Part shown: positions 19,837-28,625 of the stretch, in pieces
Numbering within the stretch: the stretch's first letter is position 1
Layout: each line of letters opens with the position of its first letter
DNA from: Microbacteriaceae bacterium
GTDB lineage: Bacteria; Actinomycetota; Actinomycetes; Actinomycetales; Microbacteriaceae
DNA length: 64,000 nucleotides
Reading direction: 5' to 3'
NCBI GenBank assembly: GCA_003852775.1
Contig: RDDZ01000052.1
Coordinates: 55,569 to 119,568, forward strand
The notes under the pieces: model-generated
The model's input: the letters and a program-made list of their open reading frames with translations, nothing else
What the model was told of the DNA's origin: nothing
Databases searched by the model: none
Program-made: the position numbers and the translations under genes

Positions 19837-20184
19837 ATGGAGCACCGCATCTACGGCTTGAGCTTCGCGCGTGTCTACCCGCTCTACGTCGAGAAGGTGG
19901 AGCGCAAGGGGCGCACCGTCGAGGAGCTCGACGACGTGATCGAGTGGCTCACGGGCTACGACCGCGCCGAGGTGCAGGGGCACATCGCGTCGGGCACGAC
20001 CCTGCGCGAGTTCTTCGAGGGCGCCCGCCTCAACCCCGACGCGAGCCTCATCACGGGCGTCGTCTGCGGCATCCGGGTGGAGGAGATCGAGGACCCCCTC
20101 ATGCAGAGGATCCGCTACCTCGACAAGCTCGTCGACGAGCTCGCGCGCGGCAAGGCACTTCAGAAGGTGCTGCGCTCGGCGTAG
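19837..20184 (+). CDS. DUF2200 family protein
   Basis: 115 residues. HRIYGLSFARVYPLYVEKVERKGRT followed by VIEWLTGYD is the DUF2200 signature, and the length is typical. It is a small soluble protein without catalytic assignment. The start is 7 nt behind TACCCT (leaderless). Its stop codon forms part of the -10 box (TAGCGT) of the next gene. Confidence 0.85.
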   Translation: MEHRIYGLSFARVYPLYVEKVERKGRTVEELDDVIEWLTGYDRAEVQGHIASGTTLREFFEGARLNPDASLITGVVCGIRVEEIEDPLMQRIRYLDKLVDELARGKALQKVLRSA

Positions 20185-20193
20185 CGTCGGGGG

Positions 20194-20955
20194 ATGACGA
20201 CCACCCACGACAAGGCACTCGCCCTCAAGGCCCTCCATGAGGCGCCCGAGATCCTCCGGGTGGTGAACGTCTGGGACGCCGTGAGCGCGAAGGTCGTCGC
20301 CGACCTGCCGGAGGCCCGCGCCCTCGCGACCGCCGGGCACTCGATCGCCGCGAGCCGCGGCTACCGCGACGGCGGCATGCCGCTCGAGGTGGCCCTCGAC
20401 GGCGCGCGCATCATCGCCGAGGCGGTCGAGCTGCCGGTGAGCGCCGACCTCGACGACGGCTACGACGACCCGGGCGAGACGGTGCGCCGCGCGATCGGCT
20501 TCGGCATCGTGGGCGCGAACGTCGAGGACCGCATGCGTCCCTTCGACGAGGCCGTCGCCCGCGTGCGCGCGATCCAGCGCGCCGCCGAGGCCGAGGGCGT
20601 CGCCTTCCAGCTCAACGCGCGCACCGACGCGTTCATCAAGGCCGACCCCGAGCGGAAGCTACCCGAGGCGATCGAGCGCGGCCGCGCCTTCCTCGCCGAG
20701 GGTGCCGCGCTCGTCTTCGTGCCGGGTGCGGTCACGCCCGAGCAGGTCGAGCCGCTCGTGGAGGCATTCGAGGGCAGGCTCTCGATCATCGGCCTGCCGG
20801 GCGCGCTGCCCGCATCCGAGTACGAGCGGATGGGCGTGGCCCGCATCTCCTACGGCCCCCTGACCCAGCGCGTCGCCCTGCGTGCGCTGCGCGATCTCGG
20901 CACCTCGCTCTACGTCGACGGCGTCATCCCGGAGGACACGCCCGCGCTCAACTGA
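20194..20955 (+). CDS. Isocitrate lyase/phosphoenolpyruvate mutase family protein
   Basis: 253 residues, a TIM-barrel carbon-carbon or phosphorus-carbon lyase. VVNVWDAVSAKVV, the metal-binding SADLDDGYDDP, GIVGANVEDRM and AFQLNARTDAF are the superfamily landmarks. The KKCGH loop of true isocitrate lyase is absent, so a 2-methylisocitrate lyase-, oxaloacetate-hydrolase- or phosphonopyruvate-type activity is more likely; the sequence alone does not decide. The ATG is 6 nt behind TAGCGT. Confidence 0.82.
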   Translation: MTTTHDKALALKALHEAPEILRVVNVWDAVSAKVVADLPEARALATAGHSIAASRGYRDGGMPLEVALDGARIIAEAVELPVSADLDDGYDDPGETVRRAIGFGIVGANVEDRMRPFDEAVARVRAIQRAAEAEGVAFQLNARTDAFIKADPERKLPEAIERGRAFLAEGAALVFVPGAVTPEQVEPLVEAFEGRLSIIGLPGALPASEYERMGVARISYGPLTQRVALRALRDLGTSLYVDGVIPEDTPALN

Positions 20956-20979
20956 CCGCGGCGGTGGTACCGTCGCGCC

Positions 20980-21735
20980 ATGACCGACCCCATCCTGCTC
21001 ACCGTCGATCAGGGCCTCGCCCGCATCACCCTCAACCGCCCCGAGCGGCTCAACGCCTTCGACGGCGAGACGGGCCACGCGTGGGCACGCATCGCCGAAG
21101 AGGTCGTCGCGCGCGACGACGTGCAGGCGGTGCTGCTCGAGGGCGCGGGCCCCGCGTTCTGCGCGGGCGGCGACGTGCGGGCCATGGTCGAGCTCGGCTC
21201 GGGCCCCGCCCTCACCGAGCTCGCGGGCGTCATCAACCGCGGCATCCGGGCCCTCACCGAGTCGGAGCTGCCCGTCGCGGTGGCCGCCCACGGGGCGGTC
21301 GTCGGCGGCGGCCTCGGCATCATGCTCGTTGGCGACTACGCGGTCGTCGGCGAGGGGTCCAAGGTGGGCAGCCGCTACGCGAACGTCGGCCTCACGCCCG
21401 ACTTCTCGGTGTCGGCGCAGCTCGCGCGCGCGGTCGGCGAGCGTCGCGCGCTGCAGCTCGTGCTGAGCGACCGGCTGCTCTCGGGGGCCGAGGCGGTCGA
21501 GTGGGGCCTCGCGGCGGAGGTCGTGCCGGATGCGGAGGTCGGTGCCCGCGCGGAGGCCGTGGCGCGCTCGTGGATCGCGGGAGCCGCATCCGCGTACGGG
21601 CGTGCGAAACGCCTCGTGCGCGACGCCGCGACCCGCTCCTTCGCGGAGCAGCTCGCCGAGGAGGCGCGCTCGATCGGCGCCGCCTACGAGACCCCGGATG
21701 GGCGGCGGCTCACGGCCGCCTTCGCCGCCAAGTAA
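20980..21735 (+). CDS. Enoyl-CoA hydratase/isomerase family protein
   Basis: 251 residues of the crotonase fold. Clear marks are RITLNRPERLNAFD, the oxyanion-hole loop GAGPAFCAGGDVRAM and AAHGAVVGGGLGIMLVGDYA. The GSRYANVGLTPD stretch lacks the usual second catalytic Glu (it has Asn-Val-Gly), so isomerase- or hydrolase-type chemistry is possible. Leaderless pattern TACCGT plus 6 nt before the ATG. No fatty-acid gene cluster adjacent. Confidence 0.83.
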   Translation: MTDPILLTVDQGLARITLNRPERLNAFDGETGHAWARIAEEVVARDDVQAVLLEGAGPAFCAGGDVRAMVELGSGPALTELAGVINRGIRALTESELPVAVAAHGAVVGGGLGIMLVGDYAVVGEGSKVGSRYANVGLTPDFSVSAQLARAVGERRALQLVLSDRLLSGAEAVEWGLAAEVVPDAEVGARAEAVARSWIAGAASAYGRAKRLVRDAATRSFAEQLAEEARSIGAAYETPDGRRLTAAFAAK

Positions 21736-21750
21736 CCCCTCGCGGACCCG

Positions 21751-22743
21751 TCACCACTTGTTGGCGACGTCCTCCGCCCAACCGAAGAGGTCGCGCACCT
21801 CGATGCGCTCGCCGTTCACGCGGATCCAGCCGTTGAAGTGGCCGAACACCTGGTCGCCGCGCGTGCCGATGATGCCGAGGTTCGTGCGCGACACCTTGTC
21901 GTACTCCGGGGTCACCGTGAGGTCGACGTCGGCGCCGCGGATGGTCCAGGGCTCCATGGGGTGCTCGAGGGTGTAGCCCCAGGCGACGTCCTCCGAGATC
22001 TTCGTGACGTGGCCGTCGACGATGAGCGCGTTCTCGGTCATGCCGGTGCCGTCGGTCCAGCGGGCGCCGAACTGCAGGCCGACCTGGTGTCCGTCGGTGT
22101 GGCCGACCGCGGCGGCCCAGTTCCAGCGCACATCGTGGTGCCAGCGGCCGCGTCCGTGATCGAGCACGGCCCACGCATCCGTCAGCTCCGTCGTCTCGCC
22201 GCCGACCGTGATGGTGCCGGTCGCGCGGCGGCCGACGTCCTTCACCGTGTACTGGAAGCGGCGCGCCGACCAGGGCACGACGACCGCCATCGACTGGTGG
22301 TCGGCATCCGCGTGGGCGAGCACGTCGACCGAGACGCCCTCGGCGCGCGCCCGCAGCCGCGTGCCGCCCTCGTCCTCGCGGATGTCGATCTCGAGCTTGC
22401 CCGCCTTGGCGCGGGCGGGCCCGTCCCCGAGCGAGCCGGGGAGGCTCGCGGTCCAGTTGCCGCCGATCGTGCCGCGGTCGATCGTCTCGCCCGTGCGACG
22501 GTCGCGCACCCAGAAGCCGTGCAGCGCCGCGTAGTCGAGCGACGACACCGTCACCGAGATGATGTGCGTCGGCGAGACGACCGCCCAGTACTCCCAGCGC
22601 TTGTTGCGCCCCTTGTCGCGCAGCCCGCGCCCGATGCCCGAGGTGTCGTGCAGCGGCCGGCGGCTCCAGCCGACGGCGTCGGGGTTGAGGCTGCCGTCGG
22701 GGAGGCAGAGGGCGACGGGGGCGATGATCTCGCGTTCGGTCAT
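21751..22743 (-). CDS. DUF2804 domain-containing protein
   Basis: 330 residues. The start ATG overlaps the stop of the GH2 gene (ATGA), so it is the last gene of the MFS-GH2-DUF2804 operon. Segments such as RKRWEYW-like NKRWEYWAVVSPTHIISVTV, GRGRWHHDVRWNWAAAVG and GLQFGARWTDGTGMTENAL match the DUF2804 family, which has a lipocalin-like beta-barrel appearance. Function is unknown; co-expression with a glycosidase and a sugar transporter suggests a role in handling the same glycoside. Confidence 0.82.
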   Translation of the reverse strand: MTEREIIAPVALCLPDGSLNPDAVGWSRRPLHDTSGIGRGLRDKGRNKRWEYWAVVSPTHIISVTVSSLDYAALHGFWVRDRRTGETIDRGTIGGNWTASLPGSLGDGPARAKAGKLEIDIREDEGGTRLRARAEGVSVDVLAHADADHQSMAVVVPWSARRFQYTVKDVGRRATGTITVGGETTELTDAWAVLDHGRGRWHHDVRWNWAAAVGHTDGHQVGLQFGARWTDGTGMTENALIVDGHVTKISEDVAWGYTLEHPMEPWTIRGADVDLTVTPEYDKVSRTNLGIIGTRGDQVFGHFNGWIRVNGERIEVRDLFGWAEDVANKW

Positions 22744-24536
22744 TCGGGTGCTCCAGTGGTGACGGCCGCGAAACGGCGGCGGATGTCGTGGTTGATGGCG
22801 CGCACGGTGTCCGCGTCGAGCTTCACCTCGGTGCGGTCGGCCGTGAGGATGCCGTTCGACTCGTCCTCGACGTCGGACAGCTGGGTGTAGACGGTGGCCG
22901 AGAGTCCCCGCTCGAGCGCCGGGATGACCTGGCGGCGGTGCAGGCGCTCGTACTGCGCGGTGAGCTCGGCCGCGTCCTTCGCCCGACGGTAGCCGAACTC
23001 CCGCTCGGGGTAGTCGTGGCCGGGCAGCCGCAGGTTGTAGCCCCCGTACTCCGACACCACGAGCGCGCGCCCGTCGCGCCCCCACCAGCGGGCGGGGCGG
23101 ATGGGCTGGAAGTACACGTGCAGACTGCGCAAGTCGCCCGCGCCCTGGTCGTGCCATCCGCTCGCGTGGTCGACGATGCGATCCGGGTCGAGCGCGCGCA
23201 CGCGCTCCGCAACGTCGGCGGCGTCGAACTGCCCCCAGCCCTCGTTGAACGGCACCCACGTGACGACCGCGGGGCTGTTGCGCAGCAGCTCGACGGTCGC
23301 GTCGAGCTCGCGCAGGAACTCGGCGCGCCCCTCCGCGTCCTGTCGCCCGAAGGCGGCGTGGCGCCGGTCGGAGATGCGGATGCGCGGGTGAAGCACCGGC
23401 AGCGTGATGGTCGCGGGCTTGTAGCTGCGCCCGCCGTTCACCATGTCCTGCCACACGAGCATGCCGAGCCGGTCGCAGTGGAAGTACCAGCGCAGCGGCT
23501 CGATCTTGATGTGCTTGCGCAGCATCGTGAAGCCGAGGTCCTTCATGGCCTCGATGTCGCGCACGAGGGCCGCGTCGTCGGGTGCCGTGTAGAGCCCGCC
23601 TGGCCAGTAGCCCTGGTCGAGCACGCCGATGTGCGGGTACGGCTCGCCGTTGAGGTGCAGGCGCGGCACGCCTCGCGCATCCGGCGCCACCTCGACCGAG
23701 CGCAGGCCGACGTAGCTCGCGACGCGGTCGTCGCCGAGCACGATCTCGAGGTCGTAGAGGAACGGATGCTCGGGCGCCCAGGTGCGCGGCTCGGGGATGC
23801 GGATCAGCAGGTCGTCGCCCGAGACGCCGTCGGCTCGGACGACGACCTGGCCCTCGGCGAGCACGGTCGCCGTGACGGGGTGGGCTCGGTCGTCGGATGC
23901 GGCCACGCGCAGCTCGAGCGTCGCCTCGGCGAGCCCGTCGCAGACGCCGGGGGTGCGCATCCGGAGCCCCGCGACGTGCACGGTCGGCACGGTCTCGAGC
24001 CACACGGTCTGCCAGATGCCCGATTGCGCGGTGTACCAGATGCCCCCGCGGCGCAGCCTCTGCTTGCCGCGCGAGTGGTACGAGGTGTCGCTCACGTCGC
24101 GCACCTCGACGACGAGCTCGTGGGGCGCGTCGGGGCCGTCGGGGTTCGCGGTGAGGGCGTCGGTGACATCGGCGGAGAACGGCAGGTAACCCCCGACGTG
24201 GGTCACCACCTCGACGCCGTTCACCCGCACGCGGCAGCTCTGGTCGACGGCGCCGAAGTGCAGGATGACGCGCTCGCCCGCGCGGGCGCTCGCGGTGAAG
24301 GTGCGGCGGTACCAGAGGGTCTCGTCGGGCTGCAGCTGGCGACCGACGCCCGAGAGCTCCGTCTCGGGCGAGAAGGGCACGACGATGGGTCCGTCCCACG
24401 TGTCGGGCTGCGGGGCGCCCGCCGCCGTGAATGCGTGGTCCCACGTGCCGTTGAGGATCGTGAAGCCCTCGCGCCGCAGCTGCGGGCGCGGGTACTCGGG
24501 CAGCGGGACGGCGTCCGCTGCGGTCCGGGCCGTCAT
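22740..24536 (-). CDS. Glycoside hydrolase family 2 (beta-glucuronidase/beta-galactosidase type)
   Basis: 598 residues, retaining beta-glycosidase with no signal peptide, so cytoplasmic. The N-terminal jelly-roll sugar-binding domain (LNGTWDHAF, VPFSPETELSG, WYRRTF) is followed by an Ig-like domain and a TIM barrel. The probable acid/base Glu is in WVPFNEGWGQFD and the nucleophile in VVSEYGGYNLR. The length is short compared with E. coli LacZ but normal for GH2 glucuronidase-like enzymes. Start ATG overlaps the MFS gene stop and its stop overlaps the DUF2804 start. The natural substrate is not determinable here. Confidence 0.9.
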   Translation of the reverse strand: MTARTAADAVPLPEYPRPQLRREGFTILNGTWDHAFTAAGAPQPDTWDGPIVVPFSPETELSGVGRQLQPDETLWYRRTFTASARAGERVILHFGAVDQSCRVRVNGVEVVTHVGGYLPFSADVTDALTANPDGPDAPHELVVEVRDVSDTSYHSRGKQRLRRGGIWYTAQSGIWQTVWLETVPTVHVAGLRMRTPGVCDGLAEATLELRVAASDDRAHPVTATVLAEGQVVVRADGVSGDDLLIRIPEPRTWAPEHPFLYDLEIVLGDDRVASYVGLRSVEVAPDARGVPRLHLNGEPYPHIGVLDQGYWPGGLYTAPDDAALVRDIEAMKDLGFTMLRKHIKIEPLRWYFHCDRLGMLVWQDMVNGGRSYKPATITLPVLHPRIRISDRRHAAFGRQDAEGRAEFLRELDATVELLRNSPAVVTWVPFNEGWGQFDAADVAERVRALDPDRIVDHASGWHDQGAGDLRSLHVYFQPIRPARWWGRDGRALVVSEYGGYNLRLPGHDYPEREFGYRRAKDAAELTAQYERLHRRQVIPALERGLSATVYTQLSDVEDESNGILTADRTEVKLDADTVRAINHDIRRRFAAVTTGAPE

Positions 24537-25903
24537 CGGGTGCGGCGCTCCACGCGGGAGCGCACGAACGCGACGACCGGCACGAGCACGAGCACGGCGG
24601 CCGCGCCGAGGAAGATCTCGGGGCCCGGAACGGGCTTGACGACGCCGAGGTCGGTGTAGGTCTGGCCGGCGCCCGAGATCACCCATGCGCCGATGAAGGG
24701 GCCGACGATCATCGGCACCATGATGGCCATGACCATGCGCAGGCCCTGCACGAGCCCTGCCTCGTCGGCGGGCGACTGGTCGCGCACGGTCGCCGAGATC
24801 GAGGCGATCCCGAGCATCATGCCGCCGAGTGCGACGGACGCCGCGACGATGACCGACACCAAGTCGCGGGCGAAGAACATGCCCACGAGGCCGGCGGCGA
24901 AGAGCGCCGTGGCGGGCAGCAGCATCCGGCGCTTCCCGACGCGGTCCATGAGGCGGCCGCCGAGGACGCTGATGACGGAGGCCGTGAGCAGCGAGACGCC
25001 GAGCACGATCGCGTACGACTCGATCTGCAGCCAGCGCTGCAGGTAGATGATCACGTACGGCAGGAACACCTGGCTCGCGGTGCCGACGACGAGCCACAGC
25101 GTGAGCGAGAGGTAGAGACCGGGGTTCGCGCGGATGGTCGACGGGCGGAAGCCGCGCACGATGCGCGCGAGGGTGGAGCCGCCGGTGGTGGTGGGACCGG
25201 CGGATGCGGCGGGGCGCGGCACGTCGCGCACGAGGAACCAGGCCACGACGCCCGTGACGCTCGTGACGGCGCCGACGATCGCGAAGAACAGGCGCCATTC
25301 CCCCGCGCGGGTGAGGCCGTCGAGCGCGCCGAATACGACGAGCATCGCCAGGAGCGGCATGATCGCGACGACCCCGTCGACGCGGCCGCGCGTGCCCGGC
25401 GTCGTGGCATCCGTGACCCAGGCGCTGAAGGCCGCGTCGTTCGCCGTCGATCCGAAGACGCTCATGACGCAGTCGAGCGCGATGACGGTGACGACCGCGG
25501 CGAGCACGAGCGGCGCGGCGACGACGCCCTCCGCCGGCGCCAGCAGGCCGAACGCGGCGGTGCAGACGCCCCACGCGAGGTAGCCGAAGGCGATGAACGC
25601 GCGGCGGCGGCCGAGGCGGTCGGACCATGCGCCGACGACGATCGTCGTGACCGTCGCGGCGATCGCGCTGAGCGCGACCATCGTGGCGATCGCGTTCGGG
25701 TCGGGCGTGATGACGTCGTAGACGAACACGTTGAGGTACATGTTCTCGACGGTCCACGCGAGCTGGCCGACGAGGCCCACGACGATGACCGTCCACCAGA
25801 CGCGGGCGCCGGGGCGCTCGCGTCTGGTGGCGGCTCCGGCATCACCGCCGCGCTTGTCGGGTACTCGGGCGGCGTTCGCGGATGTGGGGGCCTGGGAAGA
25901 CAT
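24533..25903 (-). CDS. MFS sugar transporter
   Basis: 456 residues with about twelve membrane helices. I use the ATG at 25903 (MSSQAPTSAN); the track start at 25954 falls inside the operator. The MFS loop motif GAWSDRLGRRRAFIAFGY after helix 2 and the related GRLMDRVGKRRMLLP after helix 8 are clear. The glycoside/pentoside and sucrose-type subfamily is suggested by its gene neighbours. First gene of the LacI-flanked operon, and probably imports the substrate of the cytoplasmic GH2 enzyme. Confidence 0.86.
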   Translation of the reverse strand: MSSQAPTSANAARVPDKRGGDAGAATRRERPGARVWWTVIVVGLVGQLAWTVENMYLNVFVYDVITPDPNAIATMVALSAIAATVTTIVVGAWSDRLGRRRAFIAFGYLAWGVCTAAFGLLAPAEGVVAAPLVLAAVVTVIALDCVMSVFGSTANDAAFSAWVTDATTPGTRGRVDGVVAIMPLLAMLVVFGALDGLTRAGEWRLFFAIVGAVTSVTGVVAWFLVRDVPRPAASAGPTTTGGSTLARIVRGFRPSTIRANPGLYLSLTLWLVVGTASQVFLPYVIIYLQRWLQIESYAIVLGVSLLTASVISVLGGRLMDRVGKRRMLLPATALFAAGLVGMFFARDLVSVIVAASVALGGMMLGIASISATVRDQSPADEAGLVQGLRMVMAIMVPMIVGPFIGAWVISGAGQTYTDLGVVKPVPGPEIFLGAAAVLVLVPVVAFVRSRVERRTR

Positions 25904-25947
25904 CGTCGTCGGAAATCCTGATCGTGGCGTAGCGTGTCTCCAGCGGA

Positions 25948-25961
25948 TTTCCACGTGGAAA
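25948..25961. promoter_or_regulatory. LacI-type operator palindrome between divergent MFS and lacI genes
   Basis: TTTCCACGTGGAAA is a perfect 14-bp palindrome with a central CG, the usual form of LacI/GalR operators. It is nested in a wider imperfect repeat (GCGGAT on the left, ATCCGC on the right). It lies 45 bp upstream of the MFS start and 62 bp upstream of the regulator start, so it could control both. A TACTCT box at 25970-25975 is the likely -10 of the regulator. Confidence 0.75.
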
Positions 25962-26022
25962 ACATCCGCTACTCTAGCCGCTCGACGCGTCGGGCGGCAC
26001 CCCCCGAGCGAGAGGCACGCGC

Positions 26023-27012
26023 GTGGTCACCCAGCAGGACGTCGCCGACCGCGCGGGCGTGGGGCGACGCACGGTCTCGCACGTCGTGACCGGCTTCCCC
26101 CACGTGAGCCCCGAGGCGCGCGAGCGCGTGCTGCGCGCGATCGACGAGCTCGGCTACGTGCCCAACCGCGCGGCGCAGCAGCTGCGCACGGGTCGTTCCG
26201 GCGTCATCGCGCTCTCGGTGCCGCAGATCGGCGTGGGCTACTTCGGCGAGCTCGGCGCGCTCCTCATCGAGGAGGCGGCGTCGCGGGGGCTCGGGCTCCT
26301 CATCGGTCAGACGCTCGGCTCGCGCGATCGCGAGTCGGTCGAGATCGAGCGCATCCTCGCCCTGCAGCCGGAGGGGATGATCCTGAGCCCCCTCGGCCTC
26401 ACGGCCGCCGATGTCGAGCAGATCGCCGCGCGCACCCCGGTGACCCTCATCGGCGAGCACTTCATCGGCCACGACATCCCGGGCGTCGGCGAGTCGATCG
26501 TGATCGACAACGTGCGCGGCTCGCTCGAGCTCGTCCGCCACCTCGCGCAGTCCGGCCGTCGACGCGTGGCCTACGTCGGCATGCCCGCGGAGGTCGCACC
26601 CCGCTTCGACGCGCTGCGGCGCGAGGGCACGTACGCCGGCCGTGCAGCTGAAGGGCTCGAGCCCGTCGCTGACCTGCTCACGGCCGACTACACGTGGGAG
26701 GAGGGGTACCGCGTCGGCCGGGAGGCCGCCCACCGCGTCGCCGCGGGCGAGCTCGACGCCGTCTCCTGCGTCACCGACGAGGTCGCGATCGGCGTGATGC
26801 GCGCCCTCCACGACGCGGGGCTGCGCATTCCGACGGACGTCGCGGTCGCGGGCTCCGACGGCATCCCCGAGGGTCTGCGCGCCAACCCCCGTCTCACGAC
26901 CGTCGCGCCCGACAAGGTCGAGCTCGCACGTCGTGCCGTCGCCGCGGTGATCGGCGAGCCGGTGCCCGAGGGATTCGTGCCCCACCGCGTCGTGCTTCGC
27001 GAGAGCACGTAG
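26023..27012 (+). CDS. LacI family transcriptional regulator
   Basis: 329 residues, GTG start with GAGAGG upstream. The N-terminal helix-turn-helix is canonical (VTQQDVADRAGVGRRTVSHV, then LGYVPNRAAQQLRTGRSG as hinge helix). The periplasmic-binding-protein-like effector domain follows, ending with the typical VAVAGSDGIPEGLRANPRLT. It is expected to repress the divergent MFS-GH2-DUF2804 operon until the sugar inducer binds. Confidence 0.93.
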   Translation: MVTQQDVADRAGVGRRTVSHVVTGFPHVSPEARERVLRAIDELGYVPNRAAQQLRTGRSGVIALSVPQIGVGYFGELGALLIEEAASRGLGLLIGQTLGSRDRESVEIERILALQPEGMILSPLGLTAADVEQIAARTPVTLIGEHFIGHDIPGVGESIVIDNVRGSLELVRHLAQSGRRRVAYVGMPAEVAPRFDALRREGTYAGRAAEGLEPVADLLTADYTWEEGYRVGREAAHRVAAGELDAVSCVTDEVAIGVMRALHDAGLRIPTDVAVAGSDGIPEGLRANPRLTTVAPDKVELARRAVAAVIGEPVPEGFVPHRVVLREST

Positions 27013-27126
27013 GGGCGTCTGACCCGGGCGGCTCGTCGCACGGCCGCCGAGATCCGCCTCGCACCGCCCCGTGCTCGGGCGCGCTGTGGGCCGTTCCGTC
27101 ACGCTCCTTGTGTCGGACCGCTCCCC

Positions 27127-27132
27127 TAAGAT
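27127..27132 (+). promoter_or_regulatory. Candidate -10 box for the T5orf172 nuclease gene
   Basis: TAAGAT, four of six bases matching TATAAT, stands out in a very GC-rich context 28 nt before the ATG. No good -35 is present at 16-18 nt; TTGTGT is only 13 nt upstream. Followed by AAGGAG as ribosome binding site. Confidence 0.35.
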
Positions 27133-27160
27133 CACCAGCGATCAAGGAGCCCGAACAAGT

Positions 27161-28600
27161 ATGAGTGCAGCTGCTGACTGGCATCCCGACCCCACCGGCC
27201 GATTCGAGAAGCGGTACTGGAACGGTTCGGTGTGGACAGAGCACGTCTTCTCCGCCGGAACTCAATCCGTCGACCCCATGCCGGCCACACCCGCCGGGGT
27301 CGCGCAAGGAGGGGTCGCGCAAGGTGGGGTCGCGCAGCCCGCAACGTCGCCGTCGGAACCGAAGATCCCGATCTTCGGCGCGCGAAAGGTCGCAGCCAGT
27401 GCGCTGCAGGAGAACGCGCGACTCCAGGCTCTGATCGACACGCATGGACTCAAGCCGATCGCCGAACTCGACGCAGCACGCGAGGAAGCGCAGGCCCAGG
27501 TGCGTGCGGCTCAGACCGAGCTCGCCGCCGTACAGGCGTCTGTGACGCAAGCGCGACAGGAGCTTTTCACGATCCAGACGCAGGTGATCGACCTGCGCTC
27601 TACGGTCAACCTGCAGGAATTCGCGCTCTACGACTACGAGAACCCTGCGGAGTCGTCGGTGGCTCTGGCCACCGAACTCGCAGCACTCCGGGCGCAGATC
27701 AAGGAGGCTGTGCGAGAAGGTCACGCCACGGTGGCGACCACCAACTTCACGTTCAACAACAGCAGGCGCGAAGGCGCGAAGTTCGTCCGTGACATGTCCA
27801 AGCTGATGCTGCGCTCCTACAACGCGGAAGCCGAGAACTGCATCAAGTCGGTGAGAGCCGGCAACCTCGCGACGGCGCAGAAGCGGCTCGGTACGGCGGT
27901 GGAGCAGGTGGCCCGCCTGGGCAAGATGATCGACCTGCAGATCTCGAGTTACTACCACGGGCTCCGGCTCCGTGAGCTCGAGCTCGCCAGCCGTCACCTG
28001 CAAGCGCTCCAGGTCGAGAAGGAGCGCGAGCGAGAGCGCCGTGAGGAGCTGCGGCAGCAACGTCTCGCCGAGCAGGAACTCGCACGCGAGAAGGAGCGAC
28101 TCGACAAGGAGAAGAAGCACTACGAGAACGTGCTCGCCGCTCTGATCGAGAAGGGCGACACGGACGGTGCGGAGCGGCTTCGCGCCCAACTCGCCGACGT
28201 CGAGAAGGCCATCGCGGATGTCGATTACCGCGCGGCCAACATCCGCGCCGGGTACGTGTACGTGATCAGCAACATCGGCGCCTTCGGTCCGGACGTCGTG
28301 AAGATCGGTATGACGCGACGCCTGGATCCCATGGACCGTGTGAACGAGCTCGGGGACGCCTCCGTTCCCTTCCGGTTCGACGTGCACGCCCTCTTCTTCG
28401 CCGACGACGCGGTCGGAATCGAGACGATGCTCCACCAGCACTTCGCGGACCGGCGCCTCAACAAGGTGAACCTGCGAAAGGAGTACTTCCGTGCGACACC
28501 CTCCGAGGTGCTGGAGGTGCTCCGGGAGCACAACGTCGAGGTCCTCGAGTTCACGGTCGAACCTGCCGCCCTCGAGTACCGGGGGAGCATCGTTTCTTGA
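27161..28600 (+). CDS. DUF2510-DUF4041-T5orf172 (GIY-YIG-like) nuclease
   Basis: 479 residues, ATG with AAGGAG 11 nt upstream. Domains in order: a DUF2510 module (ADWHPDPTGRFEKRYWNGSV, residues 5-30); a linker with GVAQG repeated three times (three 15-bp DNA repeats from 27296); a long Ala/Glu/Gln coiled coil; DUF4041 (about 150-290); a second coiled coil; and a C-terminal T5orf172 domain of the GIY-YIG superfamily (GYVYVISNIG, VVKIGMTRRLDPMDRVNELG, HQHFADRRLNKVNLRKEYF). GIY-YIG enzymes cut DNA. Codon choice is less GC-biased than in neighbours, suggesting transfer. DUF4041/T5orf172 proteins are often phage- or defence-associated; a defence role here is inference. Confidence 0.85.
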   Translation: MSAAADWHPDPTGRFEKRYWNGSVWTEHVFSAGTQSVDPMPATPAGVAQGGVAQGGVAQPATSPSEPKIPIFGARKVAASALQENARLQALIDTHGLKPIAELDAAREEAQAQVRAAQTELAAVQASVTQARQELFTIQTQVIDLRSTVNLQEFALYDYENPAESSVALATELAALRAQIKEAVREGHATVATTNFTFNNSRREGAKFVRDMSKLMLRSYNAEAENCIKSVRAGNLATAQKRLGTAVEQVARLGKMIDLQISSYYHGLRLRELELASRHLQALQVEKERERERREELRQQRLAEQELAREKERLDKEKKHYENVLAALIEKGDTDGAERLRAQLADVEKAIADVDYRAANIRAGYVYVISNIGAFGPDVVKIGMTRRLDPMDRVNELGDASVPFRFDVHALFFADDAVGIETMLHQHFADRRLNKVNLRKEYFRATPSEVLEVLREHNVEVLEFTVEPAALEYRGSIVS

Positions 28601-28625
28601 CCGGTCTGGAATCGAGGCCGACGTC

